From an uncultured Collinsella sp. (GTDB lineage: Bacteria; Actinomycetota; Coriobacteriia; Coriobacteriales; Coriobacteriaceae): DNA of 28,080 bases. The stretch covers positions 1 to 28,080 of the forward strand of contig CAAFGG010000026.1 of the NCBI GenBank assembly GCA_900762325.1, given 5' to 3'. Below the pieces are notes generated by a model. That model was given only the letters and a program-made list of their open reading frames with translations, did not search any database and had not been told where the DNA came from. The translations under genes were made by a program, and so were the position numbers. Below are positions 1-10,361 of the stretch, piece after piece (position 1 is the stretch's first letter; every line of letters starts with the position of its first letter).

Positions 1-86
1 AATATTCCGATACACTGCCGATGCAGTCGCTTGGCAACTGCACCAGTAGTTCCACTTCCGAAGAACGGATCAAGAACCACACTCAC
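1..86 (-). pseudogene. C-terminal fragment of a DNA methyltransferase, partial at the window edge
   Basis: Read on the minus strand from a GTG at 86, the frame gives VVLDPFFGSGTTGAVAKRL followed by HRQCIGI and leaves the window. DPFFGSGTT is the AdoMet-binding motif I of beta-class N6-adenine/N4-cytosine DNA methyltransferases, which in that class lies near the C-terminus, and the final IGI is the usual continuation. The N-terminal catalytic part (DPPY-type motif) should lie upstream, but the same frame has a TAA at 90-92 and beyond it only a poor echo of the family, then the large hairpin and carB. So this looks like a 5'-truncated or nonsense-disrupted gene. It could instead be a short intact GTG-started protein, but no ribosome binding site is obvious. 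The family assignment is quite safe; the pseudogene call is inference because the left part is not visible. Confidence 0.6.
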
Positions 87-153
87 TTTTTATTCAGCCC
101 TAGTCATCGCGCAAAGCCCCTTCCACAGCACACGGTGCACCCGAGTCACCGAA

Positions 154-242
154 GGCCGGGACGGAGGGGGCCGAGTTTCCCACTGAGCGACTCTGCTTGC
201 AGCCGGAGCGAAGGGGGAAACTCGGCCCCCTCCGTCCCGGCC
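154..242. repeat. 28-bp perfect inverted repeat (large hairpin) after carB
   Basis: Positions 154-181 and 215-242 are perfect reverse complements (28 bp, very GC-rich) around a 33-base spacer. The element lies 12 bases past the carB stop and between carB and the methyltransferase remnant. It has no T-run on either side, so it is not a standard intrinsic terminator, although a stem this stable would stop or protect a transcript. It may be a repeated palindromic element of the genome. Confidence 0.85.
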
Positions 243-254
243 GGACAGGTCACA

Positions 255-3569
<3,315 letters not shown>

Positions 3570-3570
3570 G

Positions 3571-5010
3571 TTAGTTCTCCTCGGTCGCAGCGTTCTCGGA
3601 CTCGGCGAAATTCCAGCCGGCGAGGCGGTCCTTCGCGGTGTCGATGTCCAGGTAGTTCTCCTCGCCGTCCATGAGTCGCGTAAAGGCGGTAAAGAGATAG
3701 TGGGCATCGGTGGGGCCGGGCGAAGCCTCGGGGTGGTACTGGACCGAGAAACACGGGGCGTCGAGCAGCTGGATGCCCTCGGCGGTGCCGTCGTTGAGGT
3801 TCACATGTGTCAGGCGAATGCGACCAAAGCGCTCGTTCATCACGACCGGCGCGACGCCGCGACGCACCCAGGCGCGCAGGTCGCCATCGGCCGCATGCTC
3901 GGTTTCGCCGCCGGAAAGCTCCGGAATCAGTTTGCCCAGACTGGGGAACAGCAGGCCAAAGCCGTGGTTTTGCGCGGTGATCTCCACGCGACGGCTCACC
4001 AGATTCATAACCGGCTGGTTACCGCCACGGTGACCGAATTTAAGCTTTTCCATTTGGGCGCCGCAGGCCAAGCTGATCATCTGGTGACCCAGGCAAATAC
4101 CAAAGACCGGCACCTTGCCGATCAGCTGCTGCACCTGCTCGTAGGTCTCCACCACGGCATCGGGGTCGCCGGGGCCGTTGGACAAAAAGACGCCATCAGG
4201 ATTCATGTCGAGCACCTGCTGGGCGGGCGTATCCCACGGCACGACGGTGAGGTCGCAGCCGGCACGGACCAGGCCCTCCAGAATACCGCGCTTCACACCG
4301 CAGTCGTAGGCGACCACTTTGTGACGGGCAGGAGCGGCAGCCGCAAGCGCAAAGCCATGCGTGGCAGGCAGGTCGGCGGCCACAAACTCGTGAGGCGCGG
4401 GACAGCTCACGGTCTTGACCAGGTTCTCGCCCACCAGCGTGGGCGCTGCGTCCAGACGCTCGGCGAGCTCGTCGACGTCGAAGATCTCTGTCGAGATAAT
4501 GCCCATCTTGGAACCATTGTCGCGCAGATGGCGCACCAGAGCGCGGGTGTCGACACCCTCGATAGCGACGATGCCGTGAGCGCGCAGGTACTCCGGCACG
4601 CTGACGGCCGAGCGCCAGTTAGAAGGCGTGGCGCACATGTCGCGAACGATCATGCCGCGCATAGCCGGAGCGCTCGCAGGGCGCACGGCGTCGCCGGGGA
4701 AGGCCGACTGGACATCGGTCTCGTCGATACCGTAATTGCCGATCTGCGGATAGGTCATGGTTACAATTTGGCCGGCATAACTCGGGTCGGTCATGACCTC
4801 AAAGTAGCCCTCAAGCGAGGTGTTGAAGCAGACTTCGCCGGTCGCGGTGCCCTCGGCGCCGCATGCACGTCCATAAAAAATGGTCCCATCCTCAAGATAC
4901 AGGATACAGGGACCGCAGGTGCCCTTGCTGGTTTTGGCCAGCATACGCTGGCAAAGCTCGCTGGGCGCGAAGGTGCGGGCGGCAGCGCCCGCGGTATGGT
5001 TGTTCGCCAT
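3571..5010 (-). CDS. carA: Carbamoyl-phosphate synthase small (glutaminase) subunit
   Basis: The 479-residue product hydrolyses glutamine and channels ammonia to CarB. The N-terminal CPSase small-chain domain (LEDGTIFYGRACG, GEVCFNTSLEGYFE, DPSYAGQIV) is followed by a class I glutamine amidotransferase domain with the nucleophile Cys in VFGICLGHQ and the His/Glu pair in QYHPEAS. The residues before LYLEDGT (about 40) make the N-terminus longer than usual. The ATG at 5008-5010 has AAGGAG 6 bases upstream. An earlier in-frame ATG at 5029-5031 falls inside the PyrR-type hairpin and has no ribosome binding site, so I reject it. carA is first in the carAB operon. Confidence 0.97.
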   Translation of the reverse strand: MANNHTAGAAARTFAPSELCQRMLAKTSKGTCGPCILYLEDGTIFYGRACGAEGTATGEVCFNTSLEGYFEVMTDPSYAGQIVTMTYPQIGNYGIDETDVQSAFPGDAVRPASAPAMRGMIVRDMCATPSNWRSAVSVPEYLRAHGIVAIEGVDTRALVRHLRDNGSKMGIISTEIFDVDELAERLDAAPTLVGENLVKTVSCPAPHEFVAADLPATHGFALAAAAPARHKVVAYDCGVKRGILEGLVRAGCDLTVVPWDTPAQQVLDMNPDGVFLSNGPGDPDAVVETYEQVQQLIGKVPVFGICLGHQMISLACGAQMEKLKFGHRGGNQPVMNLVSRRVEITAQNHGFGLLFPSLGKLIPELSGGETEHAADGDLRAWVRRGVAPVVMNERFGRIRLTHVNLNDGTAEGIQLLDAPCFSVQYHPEASPGPTDAHYLFTAFTRLMDGEENYLDIDTAKDRLAGWNFAESENAATEEN

Positions 5011-5014
5011 AATT

Positions 5015-5050
5015 CTCCTTCCCGGTCTCACAGGACCGGCTTAAAGGTGT
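5015..5050 (-). promoter_or_regulatory. PyrR-binding RNA element overlapping the carA ribosome binding site
   Basis: On the carA transcript the leader contains CCGGUC-CUGUGA-GACCGG: a 6-bp stem closed by a hexaloop CUGUGA that fits the PyrR consensus CNGNGA. Below it, after an internal bulge, CCUU (5' side, within ACCUUUAA) can pair with AAGG (3' side). That 3' strand is the AAGGAG Shine-Dalgarno of carA. PyrR bound with UMP would therefore hide the ribosome binding site, the mechanism described for mycobacterial pyr genes, rather than drive a downstream terminator as in Bacillus. The sequence match is direct; regulation is inferred from the family. No pyrR gene is in the window. Confidence 0.78.
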
Positions 5051-5068
5051 GTAGTTAGGCCTCGCGGT

Positions 5069-5074
5069 ATTGTA
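5069..5074 (-). promoter_or_regulatory. Candidate carA -10 hexamer inside an inverted repeat
   Basis: On the minus strand TACAAT (5 of 6 matches to TATAAT) is framed exactly by GCGGT and ACCGC (5064-5068 and 5075-5079 on the plus strand). A start about 7 bases downstream would put the transcript's 5' end near 5062 and include the whole PyrR element. No good -35 is found 16-18 bases upstream. Further upstream (5115-5155) lie AT-rich dyads around TCATAATTATCA and ATGCAT, possible operators. Confidence 0.35.
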
Positions 5075-5170
5075 ACCGCAAGCATGCCTCATGGCGTTAA
5101 TTTCATCGAAATGTTTACGAAATGATAATTATGACTTTCTATGCATAATGATTTTTCTGGGACGGGGATT

Positions 5171-5210
5171 AAAAATCATCCCGCGGGGCTTGTGGCTCAC
5201 ACGGGATGAT
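5171..5210 (-). terminator. Intrinsic terminator after the one-TM protein gene
   Basis: Arms ATCATCCCG (5175-5183) and CGGGATGAT (5202-5210) form a 9-bp stem; on the minus strand the stem is followed by a T-run (5171-5175). It is 6 bases beyond the stop at 5217 and separates that gene from the carA promoter region. Confidence 0.85.
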
Positions 5211-5216
5211 GGCGTC

Positions 5217-6182
5217 TTATTTTTTCTTGTCCTGTTCCAGCAGTTCGGACGTCGTTCGGTCGGGCTTGCCGCCGCGGAAAATCTCGCGGCCATGCAGACG
5301 ATGCTCCAAGTCACGCTCGGCCTTTTCCTCGTCAATTTTGGTCTGGCTCACCACCGGGTCCTCAATCAACGACGACACCGAGTTCACCTGCTTCTGAATG
5401 CGCTCGGCGATGGTGTCATCCATACTCACGATGCGCATCTTCCAGTCGATATTCGTGGCGTTGGATGAGCTCTTGGTCCACACGAACGTCAGGATGGCGC
5501 TCTGGTGGCCTCGCGCGGGGAACATGCCAAAGAAGGAATCGTGCTGAATGTTGCTATCCTCGTCGATATAGGCGTGAACGTTATACACCACGCGGTCGAT
5601 CTTATCGTTGAGCAGCGCGTTGGTCGCAAGTGCCGCGGCCTGGATCTGCCCGTTGGACAGCAGCTCGAGCTCGTTGGCAGACGATGTGTCCAACACCGTC
5701 ACCTCGACCGTGCCCGTACGCTCATCGGCTTCATCGACGGTAAAGTCGAGCGGGAACTGCGTAAAGCCGTTGCCCCACTCAAGGCCGCCCTTCAGCGCCG
5801 TCGAAACGGTATCGACCGAAACGCTCTCGGACAAGTTGGCGGTGTTCAGACGACGCATCACGCCGTAGCCAATCTGCATGCCCACGATCAGCACCAAAAT
5901 ACCAATGACCACGGCCATCGCGGTCTTCGTAATGGTATGGCTCACCTGCGAGCCCGAAGGATCGTCCTCGGACAGCGGGTCGATATGTTTTGCCTGGCTC
6001 GCGCGGTCCTCGCTGCGCAGCTGCGCTAGCGCAGCTTTGTCACCGCGCTTGGCCGCAGCCTCCTTCTCACGCATGCGCTCGGTGCGCTTTTTGGCAAGCG
6101 TGGGATCCAAGACACCGGATGCATCGATTTCGGAGAATAACTCCGTCACTTCTTCCGGAGTCAAAGGGTTCTTGTCAGCCAT
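5217..6182 (-). CDS. Uncharacterised single-pass membrane protein
   Basis: The 321-residue product is not a family I can name. Residues 1-80 are charged and probably cytoplasmic, with a Lys/Arg/Glu/Ala-rich stretch at about 29-65; one membrane segment spans about 84-109 (AVVIGILVLIVGMQIGYGVM); the remaining 210 residues are polar and probably extracytoplasmic, containing alternating hydrophobic strands (TGTVEVTVLDT, IDRVVYNVHAYID, AILTFVWTK), ending in a Lys/Glu-rich tail. ATG at 6182 has AGGAAG 5 bases upstream. It starts 19 bases after the ABC exporter stop and is likely cotranscribed, so it may assist that exporter. No enzymatic motif is visible. Confidence 0.85.
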   Translation of the reverse strand: MADKNPLTPEEVTELFSEIDASGVLDPTLAKKRTERMREKEAAAKRGDKAALAQLRSEDRASQAKHIDPLSEDDPSGSQVSHTITKTAMAVVIGILVLIVGMQIGYGVMRRLNTANLSESVSVDTVSTALKGGLEWGNGFTQFPLDFTVDEADERTGTVEVTVLDTSSANELELLSNGQIQAAALATNALLNDKIDRVVYNVHAYIDEDSNIQHDSFFGMFPARGHQSAILTFVWTKSSSNATNIDWKMRIVSMDDTIAERIQKQVNSVSSLIEDPVVSQTKIDEEKAERDLEHRLHGREIFRGGKPDRTTSELLEQDKKK

Positions 6183-6201
6183 AAACTTCCTGTCATATCA
6201 A

Positions 6202-7974
6202 TCAGTCGAGCTCGTGCGCACGCGCACCTTCGAACTGCATTCGATAGTAACGGGCATAGGTGCCGCCACGGGCGAGAAGCTCCTCGTGCGTGCCACGCTC
6301 CACAACGCGACCATGCTCAACGGTCGCAATCTCATCGGCATGCTTAATGGTCGAAAGACGGTGGGCGATGATAATCGTGGTGCGGCCGCGCGCCAGTTCT
6401 TCGAGTGACTCCTGCACCGCCTCCTCGCTCTCGTTATCCAAAGCACTCGTCGCCTCGTCCAAGATCAAGATTTTGGGATTCTTGAGAAACACGCGCGCGA
6501 TGGCGACGCGCTGCTTCTGTCCGCCCGAAAGACGGCTGCCACGCTCGCCCACCACGGTGTCGTAGCCCTGTGGAAGCGACTCGATAAAGGCATCGATGTT
6601 GGCGCGACGGGCGGCCTCGGCGATCTCTTCCGCTGTAGCGCCCGGCTTGCCGTAGGCGATGTTCTCGCCAATCGTACCGTCAAACAGATAGACATCCTGC
6701 TGCACCAGGCCGATGGCACGGCGCAGGCTCTGCTGCGTCACATCGCGCACGTCTTGGCCGTCGATGCTAATGGATCCGGCAGCCACGTCATAAAAGCGCG
6801 GCAGCAGCGAACAGGTCGTGGACTTGCCACCGCCCGAAGGGCCAACCAAAGCGATGGTCTGCCCGGGCTTGATGGACAGGTCCATATGGTCGATAACGGG
6901 ACGCTCGTCGGCATCGCCCTCGCCCAGCTCGACATCCTCGTAGTTAAAGCACACGTCGTGATACTCCACGGCGCCGGCAGTCACCTGCAGATCCGTGGCG
7001 CCCGGCTTGTCCTGGATATCCGGCGCGGTCGAGAGCACCTCGTCCATACGCTTAAAGCCGGCGATAGCCTTCTGATACGTTTCGGCCGAATTGACGAGTG
7101 TCTCGAGCGGCGTGCAGAACAGCGAAATATAGAGTGCAAAGGTCGCCATATCGACCGCCTGCAACTGTCCCTGGGCGACCAGCCAGCCGCCCAGCAGCAC
7201 CACGATCACATAGAGCACACCCGAGAGCAGGCCATACGTCGCGGTATAGACGCCCATGGCGTGATACATGTTCTCCTTGGACGAAAGATAGCGATTGTTG
7301 GAGGCGCGGAACTTGAAGCGTTCGGTCTCCTCATTGGCAAAGCTCTTGACCACGCGCATGCCCGCCAGCGAATCCTGCAGCTGCGCATTGATGCCGCTGA
7401 TTTTTTTGCGATTGTCGCTAAAGACCTCGCGCATGCGCATGTTCTGCCAAAACATGATGACCGCAAACGCCGCCGTCACCACGGCCATGGCGAGCGCCAG
7501 CACCGGGGCGATGGTAAAGAGAATCACAAACGAGCCGATAATCTCGATGCCGCAGATGATGATCCACTCGGGCACGTGATGCGCCGCCTCGCAGATATCG
7601 AACAGGTCGTTGACCACGCGGCTCATCATGTCGCCCGAGCTGTTGCGGTCGAAGTACGCAAAGCTAAAGCGCTCATACTGGTCAAACAGGTCCTCGCGCA
7701 TCTTGGACTCCATGCGCGCGCCCATCACGTGACCCCAATAGCTCACAAAGTAGCGGCAGGCGCAGCGGACGGCATACATCAACACCAAGCCCACCGCGAT
7801 CATGCCGAGCGCCTGCATAATAGCAGCCTGGCCCTGAGTAAACAGCCCACCGGTCAAATTGCGCAGAATAATGGGGAACGCCAGGTCAATGGCGGCAAGC
7901 ACCAGAGCACAAACAGTATCAGCAACAAAAAGCCCCATCTGGGGCTCGTAATACGAGAGAAACCTTTTAAACAT
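6202..7974 (-). CDS. ABC exporter with fused membrane and ATPase domains
   Basis: The 590-residue half-transporter has a six-helix exporter-type membrane domain (about residues 1-310) and a C-terminal ATPase domain (about 330-580). All nucleotide-binding motifs are intact: Walker A GPSGGGKST (378-386), Q-loop Gln near 426, signature LSGGQ (482-486), Walker B ILILDEATS (502-510) and the switch His in IIAHRLS (538). This is the MsbA/LmrA-like multidrug and lipid exporter class and should work as a homodimer, or with a half-transporter encoded elsewhere. The substrate cannot be read from sequence. The ATG at 7972-7974 has GAGG 6 bases upstream. It is followed by the one-TM protein gene. Confidence 0.95.
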   Translation of the reverse strand: MFKRFLSYYEPQMGLFVADTVCALVLAAIDLAFPIILRNLTGGLFTQGQAAIMQALGMIAVGLVLMYAVRCACRYFVSYWGHVMGARMESKMREDLFDQYERFSFAYFDRNSSGDMMSRVVNDLFDICEAAHHVPEWIIICGIEIIGSFVILFTIAPVLALAMAVVTAAFAVIMFWQNMRMREVFSDNRKKISGINAQLQDSLAGMRVVKSFANEETERFKFRASNNRYLSSKENMYHAMGVYTATYGLLSGVLYVIVVLLGGWLVAQGQLQAVDMATFALYISLFCTPLETLVNSAETYQKAIAGFKRMDEVLSTAPDIQDKPGATDLQVTAGAVEYHDVCFNYEDVELGEGDADERPVIDHMDLSIKPGQTIALVGPSGGGKSTTCSLLPRFYDVAAGSISIDGQDVRDVTQQSLRRAIGLVQQDVYLFDGTIGENIAYGKPGATAEEIAEAARRANIDAFIESLPQGYDTVVGERGSRLSGGQKQRVAIARVFLKNPKILILDEATSALDNESEEAVQESLEELARGRTTIIIAHRLSTIKHADEIATVEHGRVVERGTHEELLARGGTYARYYRMQFEGARAHELD

Positions 7975-8009
7975 GCAATCCTCGAAGAGAAATAAATAGC
8001 GTGAGAAAT

Positions 8010-8022
8010 CCGGTTGAACCGG
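8010..8022. promoter_or_regulatory. Operator-like palindrome upstream of the ABC exporter
   Basis: CCGGTT-G-AACCGG is a perfect 13-bp dyad 36 bases upstream of the exporter start. Its position, just upstream of an AT-rich stretch that could hold a -10 (TATTTA on the minus strand), is where a repressor of the exporter would bind. No regulator gene is adjacent. It is short enough to occur by chance. Confidence 0.35.
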
Positions 8023-8069
8023 TCAGGCTGAAAACAAAGCGTCCCAACAAGCATAACGCCGATGTTCTG

Positions 8070-8188
8070 GCAGCGTCAGCGAAAACGTCCCTAAGCGAGC
8101 AAGGTGCCTTGAAAGAGGAGCGACGCGTACTTCGGTACGCGAGCGACGATTGAAAGGCAGATTGCCGCTTAGGGGCGTTTGCAGCGTC
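8070..8188. repeat. Long imperfect palindrome flanked by 8-bp direct repeats
   Basis: The centre is CGCGTAC-TTCG-GTACGCG (8124-8141), a 7-bp stem on a TTCG tetraloop. Outward the arms keep pairing with small internal loops: left GTGCCTT and right AAAGGCAG, left CCCTAAGCG and right CGCTTAGGG, and the ACG/CGT flanks, to about 8083 and 8182. GCAGCGTC occurs directly repeated at 8070-8077 and 8181-8188, just outside or at the ends of the palindrome, like a target-site duplication. No ORF or T-run is present. It sits between the Nudix gene and the ABC exporter. It could be a miniature mobile element or a structured RNA. Confidence 0.7.
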
Positions 8189-8193
8189 GACTC

Positions 8194-8221
8194 GTTACGC
8201 GGTTTGGTAAAACCGCGTAAC
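8194..8221. repeat. 12-bp perfect hairpin touching the Nudix stop codon
   Basis: GTTACGCGGTTT (8194-8205) and AAACCGCGTAAC (8210-8221) are perfect complements around GGTA. The stem begins at the base immediately after the TAG stop of the Nudix gene. On the minus strand no T-run follows, so it is at most a weak terminator or an mRNA 3'-end stabiliser. Confidence 0.75.
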
Positions 8222-8917
8222 CTAGAGCTCGGCCCCGCCCAAGCGGTGCGCGATGCTATCGCAGGCCAAGGCGCCCACGACGGTCTTGGCGTCTTCGATC
8301 TTGCCGTCGAGCACGGCGTCGATCAGCTCGTGCAGCGGCACCAGGTCCACGTTGACAAACTCGTCATCATCGGGGTTGGGCGCATCAAACTCGAGCTTGG
8401 TAGCCAAGTAGATGTGGATGATCTCATCGCAAAAACCACAGGACGTGACAATCGACGTCAAAAAGCGAATACGACCAGCCCTAAAGCCCGTCTCCTCATG
8501 CAGTTCGCGCTTGGCGCAATCGAGCGGGTCCTCGCCTGGATCGAGCTTGCCGGCGGGAATCTCGACCGTCACGCGGTCGATGGCGGTGCGGTACTGACGC
8601 ACCAGTACGATCTTGCCACTCTCGGTCAGCGCCACAACGGCCGCCGCACCCGGATGGCGAACGATATCGCGGGCGCTGCGGCGACCGTTGGGCAGCTCAA
8701 CCTCAAGACGGTGGACGTCGAGGATCTTGCCCTTCCAGGCACACTCCTCCGAAAGAATCTTCTCGTGCAGCTCGGCATCGTGCGGGTCGTCGTCGCCCAA
8801 CACCAGCGCCGGCTCGTCAGCGACCTCGCCACCAGGCTCGCCCTCGGCGTGCCCATACATGCGGCTGTCCTCTTCAACGATCTGCGCATCCACGAGCTCT
8901 TCGTTCTTCTCGTCCAT
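8222..8917 (-). CDS. Nudix hydrolase, ADP-ribose pyrophosphatase type
   Basis: The product has a full Nudix box, GKLDPGEDPLDCAKRE followed by LHEETGF (about residues 123-146), matching GX5EX7REUXEEXGU. The upstream IVLVRQYRTAIDRVTVEIPAG is typical of NudF/ADP-ribose pyrophosphatases, which cleave ADP-ribose or related nucleotide sugars; substrate is inferred. About 45 acidic, Glu/Asp-rich residues precede the domain and look disordered. I prefer the ATG at 8915-8917 because AGAGGA lies 9 bases upstream; the in-frame ATG at 8926 directly abuts that same sequence. The purD stop is 21 bases upstream, so the gene probably ends the dnaB/purA/purD transcription unit. Confidence 0.92.
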   Translation of the reverse strand: MDEKNEELVDAQIVEEDSRMYGHAEGEPGGEVADEPALVLGDDDPHDAELHEKILSEECAWKGKILDVHRLEVELPNGRRSARDIVRHPGAAAVVALTESGKIVLVRQYRTAIDRVTVEIPAGKLDPGEDPLDCAKRELHEETGFRAGRIRFLTSIVTSCGFCDEIIHIYLATKLEFDAPNPDDDEFVNVDLVPLHELIDAVLDGKIEDAKTVVGALACDSIAHRLGGAEL

Positions 8918-8938
8918 CCGTCTCATTCCTCTCGGATT

Positions 8939-10243
8939 TTAGGCATCCCAGGCGTCGCGGCCGCGCAGCGCGCGCAGGCCGATGTCGTGGCGCAGGGTCT
9001 TGCCTTCAAAATCAATCTTCTCGCAGGCCTCGTAGGCAAGGTTGCGAGCGTTCTCGAACGTGTCACCCAGAGCGGTCACGGCAAGCACGCGGCCACCATT
9101 GGTCACGAGCTGGCCGTCCACCACGGCAGTGCCCGCGTGGTACACGGTCACGTTCTCCATGGCCTCGGCATCGGCGATACCGGTGATGACCTTGCCCTTC
9201 TCGTAGCTGCCGGGATAGCCCGCGCTCGTCAGGACAACGGCCACGGCCCACTCGTCACGCCAGTCGAGCTCAATCTGATCGAGCTCGCAGTTGGCGCAGG
9301 CGAGCATGACCTCGACCAGGTCGTTCTTAAGGCGCGGCAGCACGACCTGCGTCTCGGGGTCGCCAAAGCGGGCATTGAACTCCAGCACCTTGGGGCCGGC
9401 AGGCGTGAGCATAAAGCCGCCGTACAGGCAGCCGCGGTAGTCGATGCCCTCGGCAGCGAGCTCGGCCACGGTCTGCTCCATGACCGCCACCATGGTGGCG
9501 TGCTCCTCGTCGGTCACGATGGGCACCGGGCTGTAGACGCCCATGCCGCCGGTGTTGGGGCCCTTGTCGCCCTCGAGCGCGCGCTTGTGATCCTGCGAGG
9601 TGGCCATGGGGCGCACGGTCTTGCCGTCGGTAAAGGCGAGCAGCGAGCACTCGGGGCCGGTCAGCATCTCCTCGATAACCACGGTGTTGCCGGCATCGCC
9701 AAAGGTGCCGCCAAAGCACTCGCGCACGGCATCCTCGGCCTGCTCAAGTTCGGTCGCCACGATAACACCCTTGCCCGCGGCAAGGCCGTCGGCCTTGACG
9801 ACCAGCGGAGCGCCCTGCTCACGCACATAGGCAAGAGCCGAAGCCTCGTCGGTAAACGAACCATAGGCTGCCGTCGGAATACCGGCGCGCTCCATGAGCT
9901 GCTTGGAGAACAGCTTAGAGCCCTCCATCTGGGCGCCCTCGGCACCCGGGCCGAAGCAGGGAATACCCGCCGCGCGCACGGCGTCGGCCACGCCCGCCAC
10001 GAGCGGAGCCTCGGGGCCAATTACCACGAGTCCGCATCCGTGGCTCTGTGCAAACGCCGCCACGGCCGCAGGATCGCAGTCGTCGAGAACAACGTTCTCG
10101 CCACAGCTCGCGGTGCCGCCGTTGCCCGGCGCGATGTAGAGCTTGCCGGCGCGCGGTGATGCTGCGAGCTTAGCTGCCAAAGCATGCTCACGGCCGCCGC
10201 TGCCCAACAACAGGATGTCGATGGTTTGAGTGTCCGCCTTCAA
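8939..10243 (-). CDS. purD: Phosphoribosylamine-glycine ligase (GAR synthetase)
   Basis: The 434-residue enzyme joins glycine to phosphoribosylamine using ATP in step two of purine synthesis. It opens with IDILLLGSGGREHALAAKL, has the ATP-grasp centre (GLAAGKGVIVA, DHKRALEGDKGPNTGGMGVYS) and the C-terminal FNARFGDPETQVVLPRL signature. Length matches the family (about 430). The start is a TTG at 10241-10243: GAGGAGG ends 5 bases upstream, and it gives the correct N-terminus. The longer reading frame to 10411 would overlap purA and adds unrelated residues. It lies 118 bases after purA with a structured leader between them. Purine genes are otherwise not clustered here. Confidence 0.96.
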   Translation of the reverse strand: MKADTQTIDILLLGSGGREHALAAKLAASPRAGKLYIAPGNGGTASCGENVVLDDCDPAAVAAFAQSHGCGLVVIGPEAPLVAGVADAVRAAGIPCFGPGAEGAQMEGSKLFSKQLMERAGIPTAAYGSFTDEASALAYVREQGAPLVVKADGLAAGKGVIVATELEQAEDAVRECFGGTFGDAGNTVVIEEMLTGPECSLLAFTDGKTVRPMATSQDHKRALEGDKGPNTGGMGVYSPVPIVTDEEHATMVAVMEQTVAELAAEGIDYRGCLYGGFMLTPAGPKVLEFNARFGDPETQVVLPRLKNDLVEVMLACANCELDQIELDWRDEWAVAVVLTSAGYPGSYEKGKVITGIADAEAMENVTVYHAGTAVVDGQLVTNGGRVLAVTALGDTFENARNLAYEACEKIDFEGKTLRHDIGLRALRGRDAWDA

Positions 10244-10283
10244 GGGTGCCTCCTCTATGGATGAATGGCCCGCTCCGCGCGAG

Positions 10284-10341
10284 CCCTTTGCAAGCAAATA
10301 TACCCCTCGGCCGCCCGTCCGGGCTGCAAAGGGGTATATCG
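10284..10341 (-). promoter_or_regulatory. Leader with two mutually exclusive helices between purA and purD
   Basis: On the minus-strand transcript, ATATACCCCT (10339-10330) can pair with AGGGGTATAT (10307-10298), a terminator-shaped stem with only a weak T-rich end. The overlapping CCCTTTGCA (10333-10325) can instead pair with TGCAAAGGG (10292-10284). Both use the CCCT bases at 10333-10330, so only one forms at a time. This is the geometry of an attenuator ahead of purD. It may also simply be the purA terminator. Confidence 0.4.
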
Positions 10342-10361
10342 CAATAACCAAATAGTCCCGA

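Noticed and set aside
154..242. Rho-independent terminator of carB
   Set aside because: Stem much longer than usual and no T-run on the carB strand; listed as a repeat instead.
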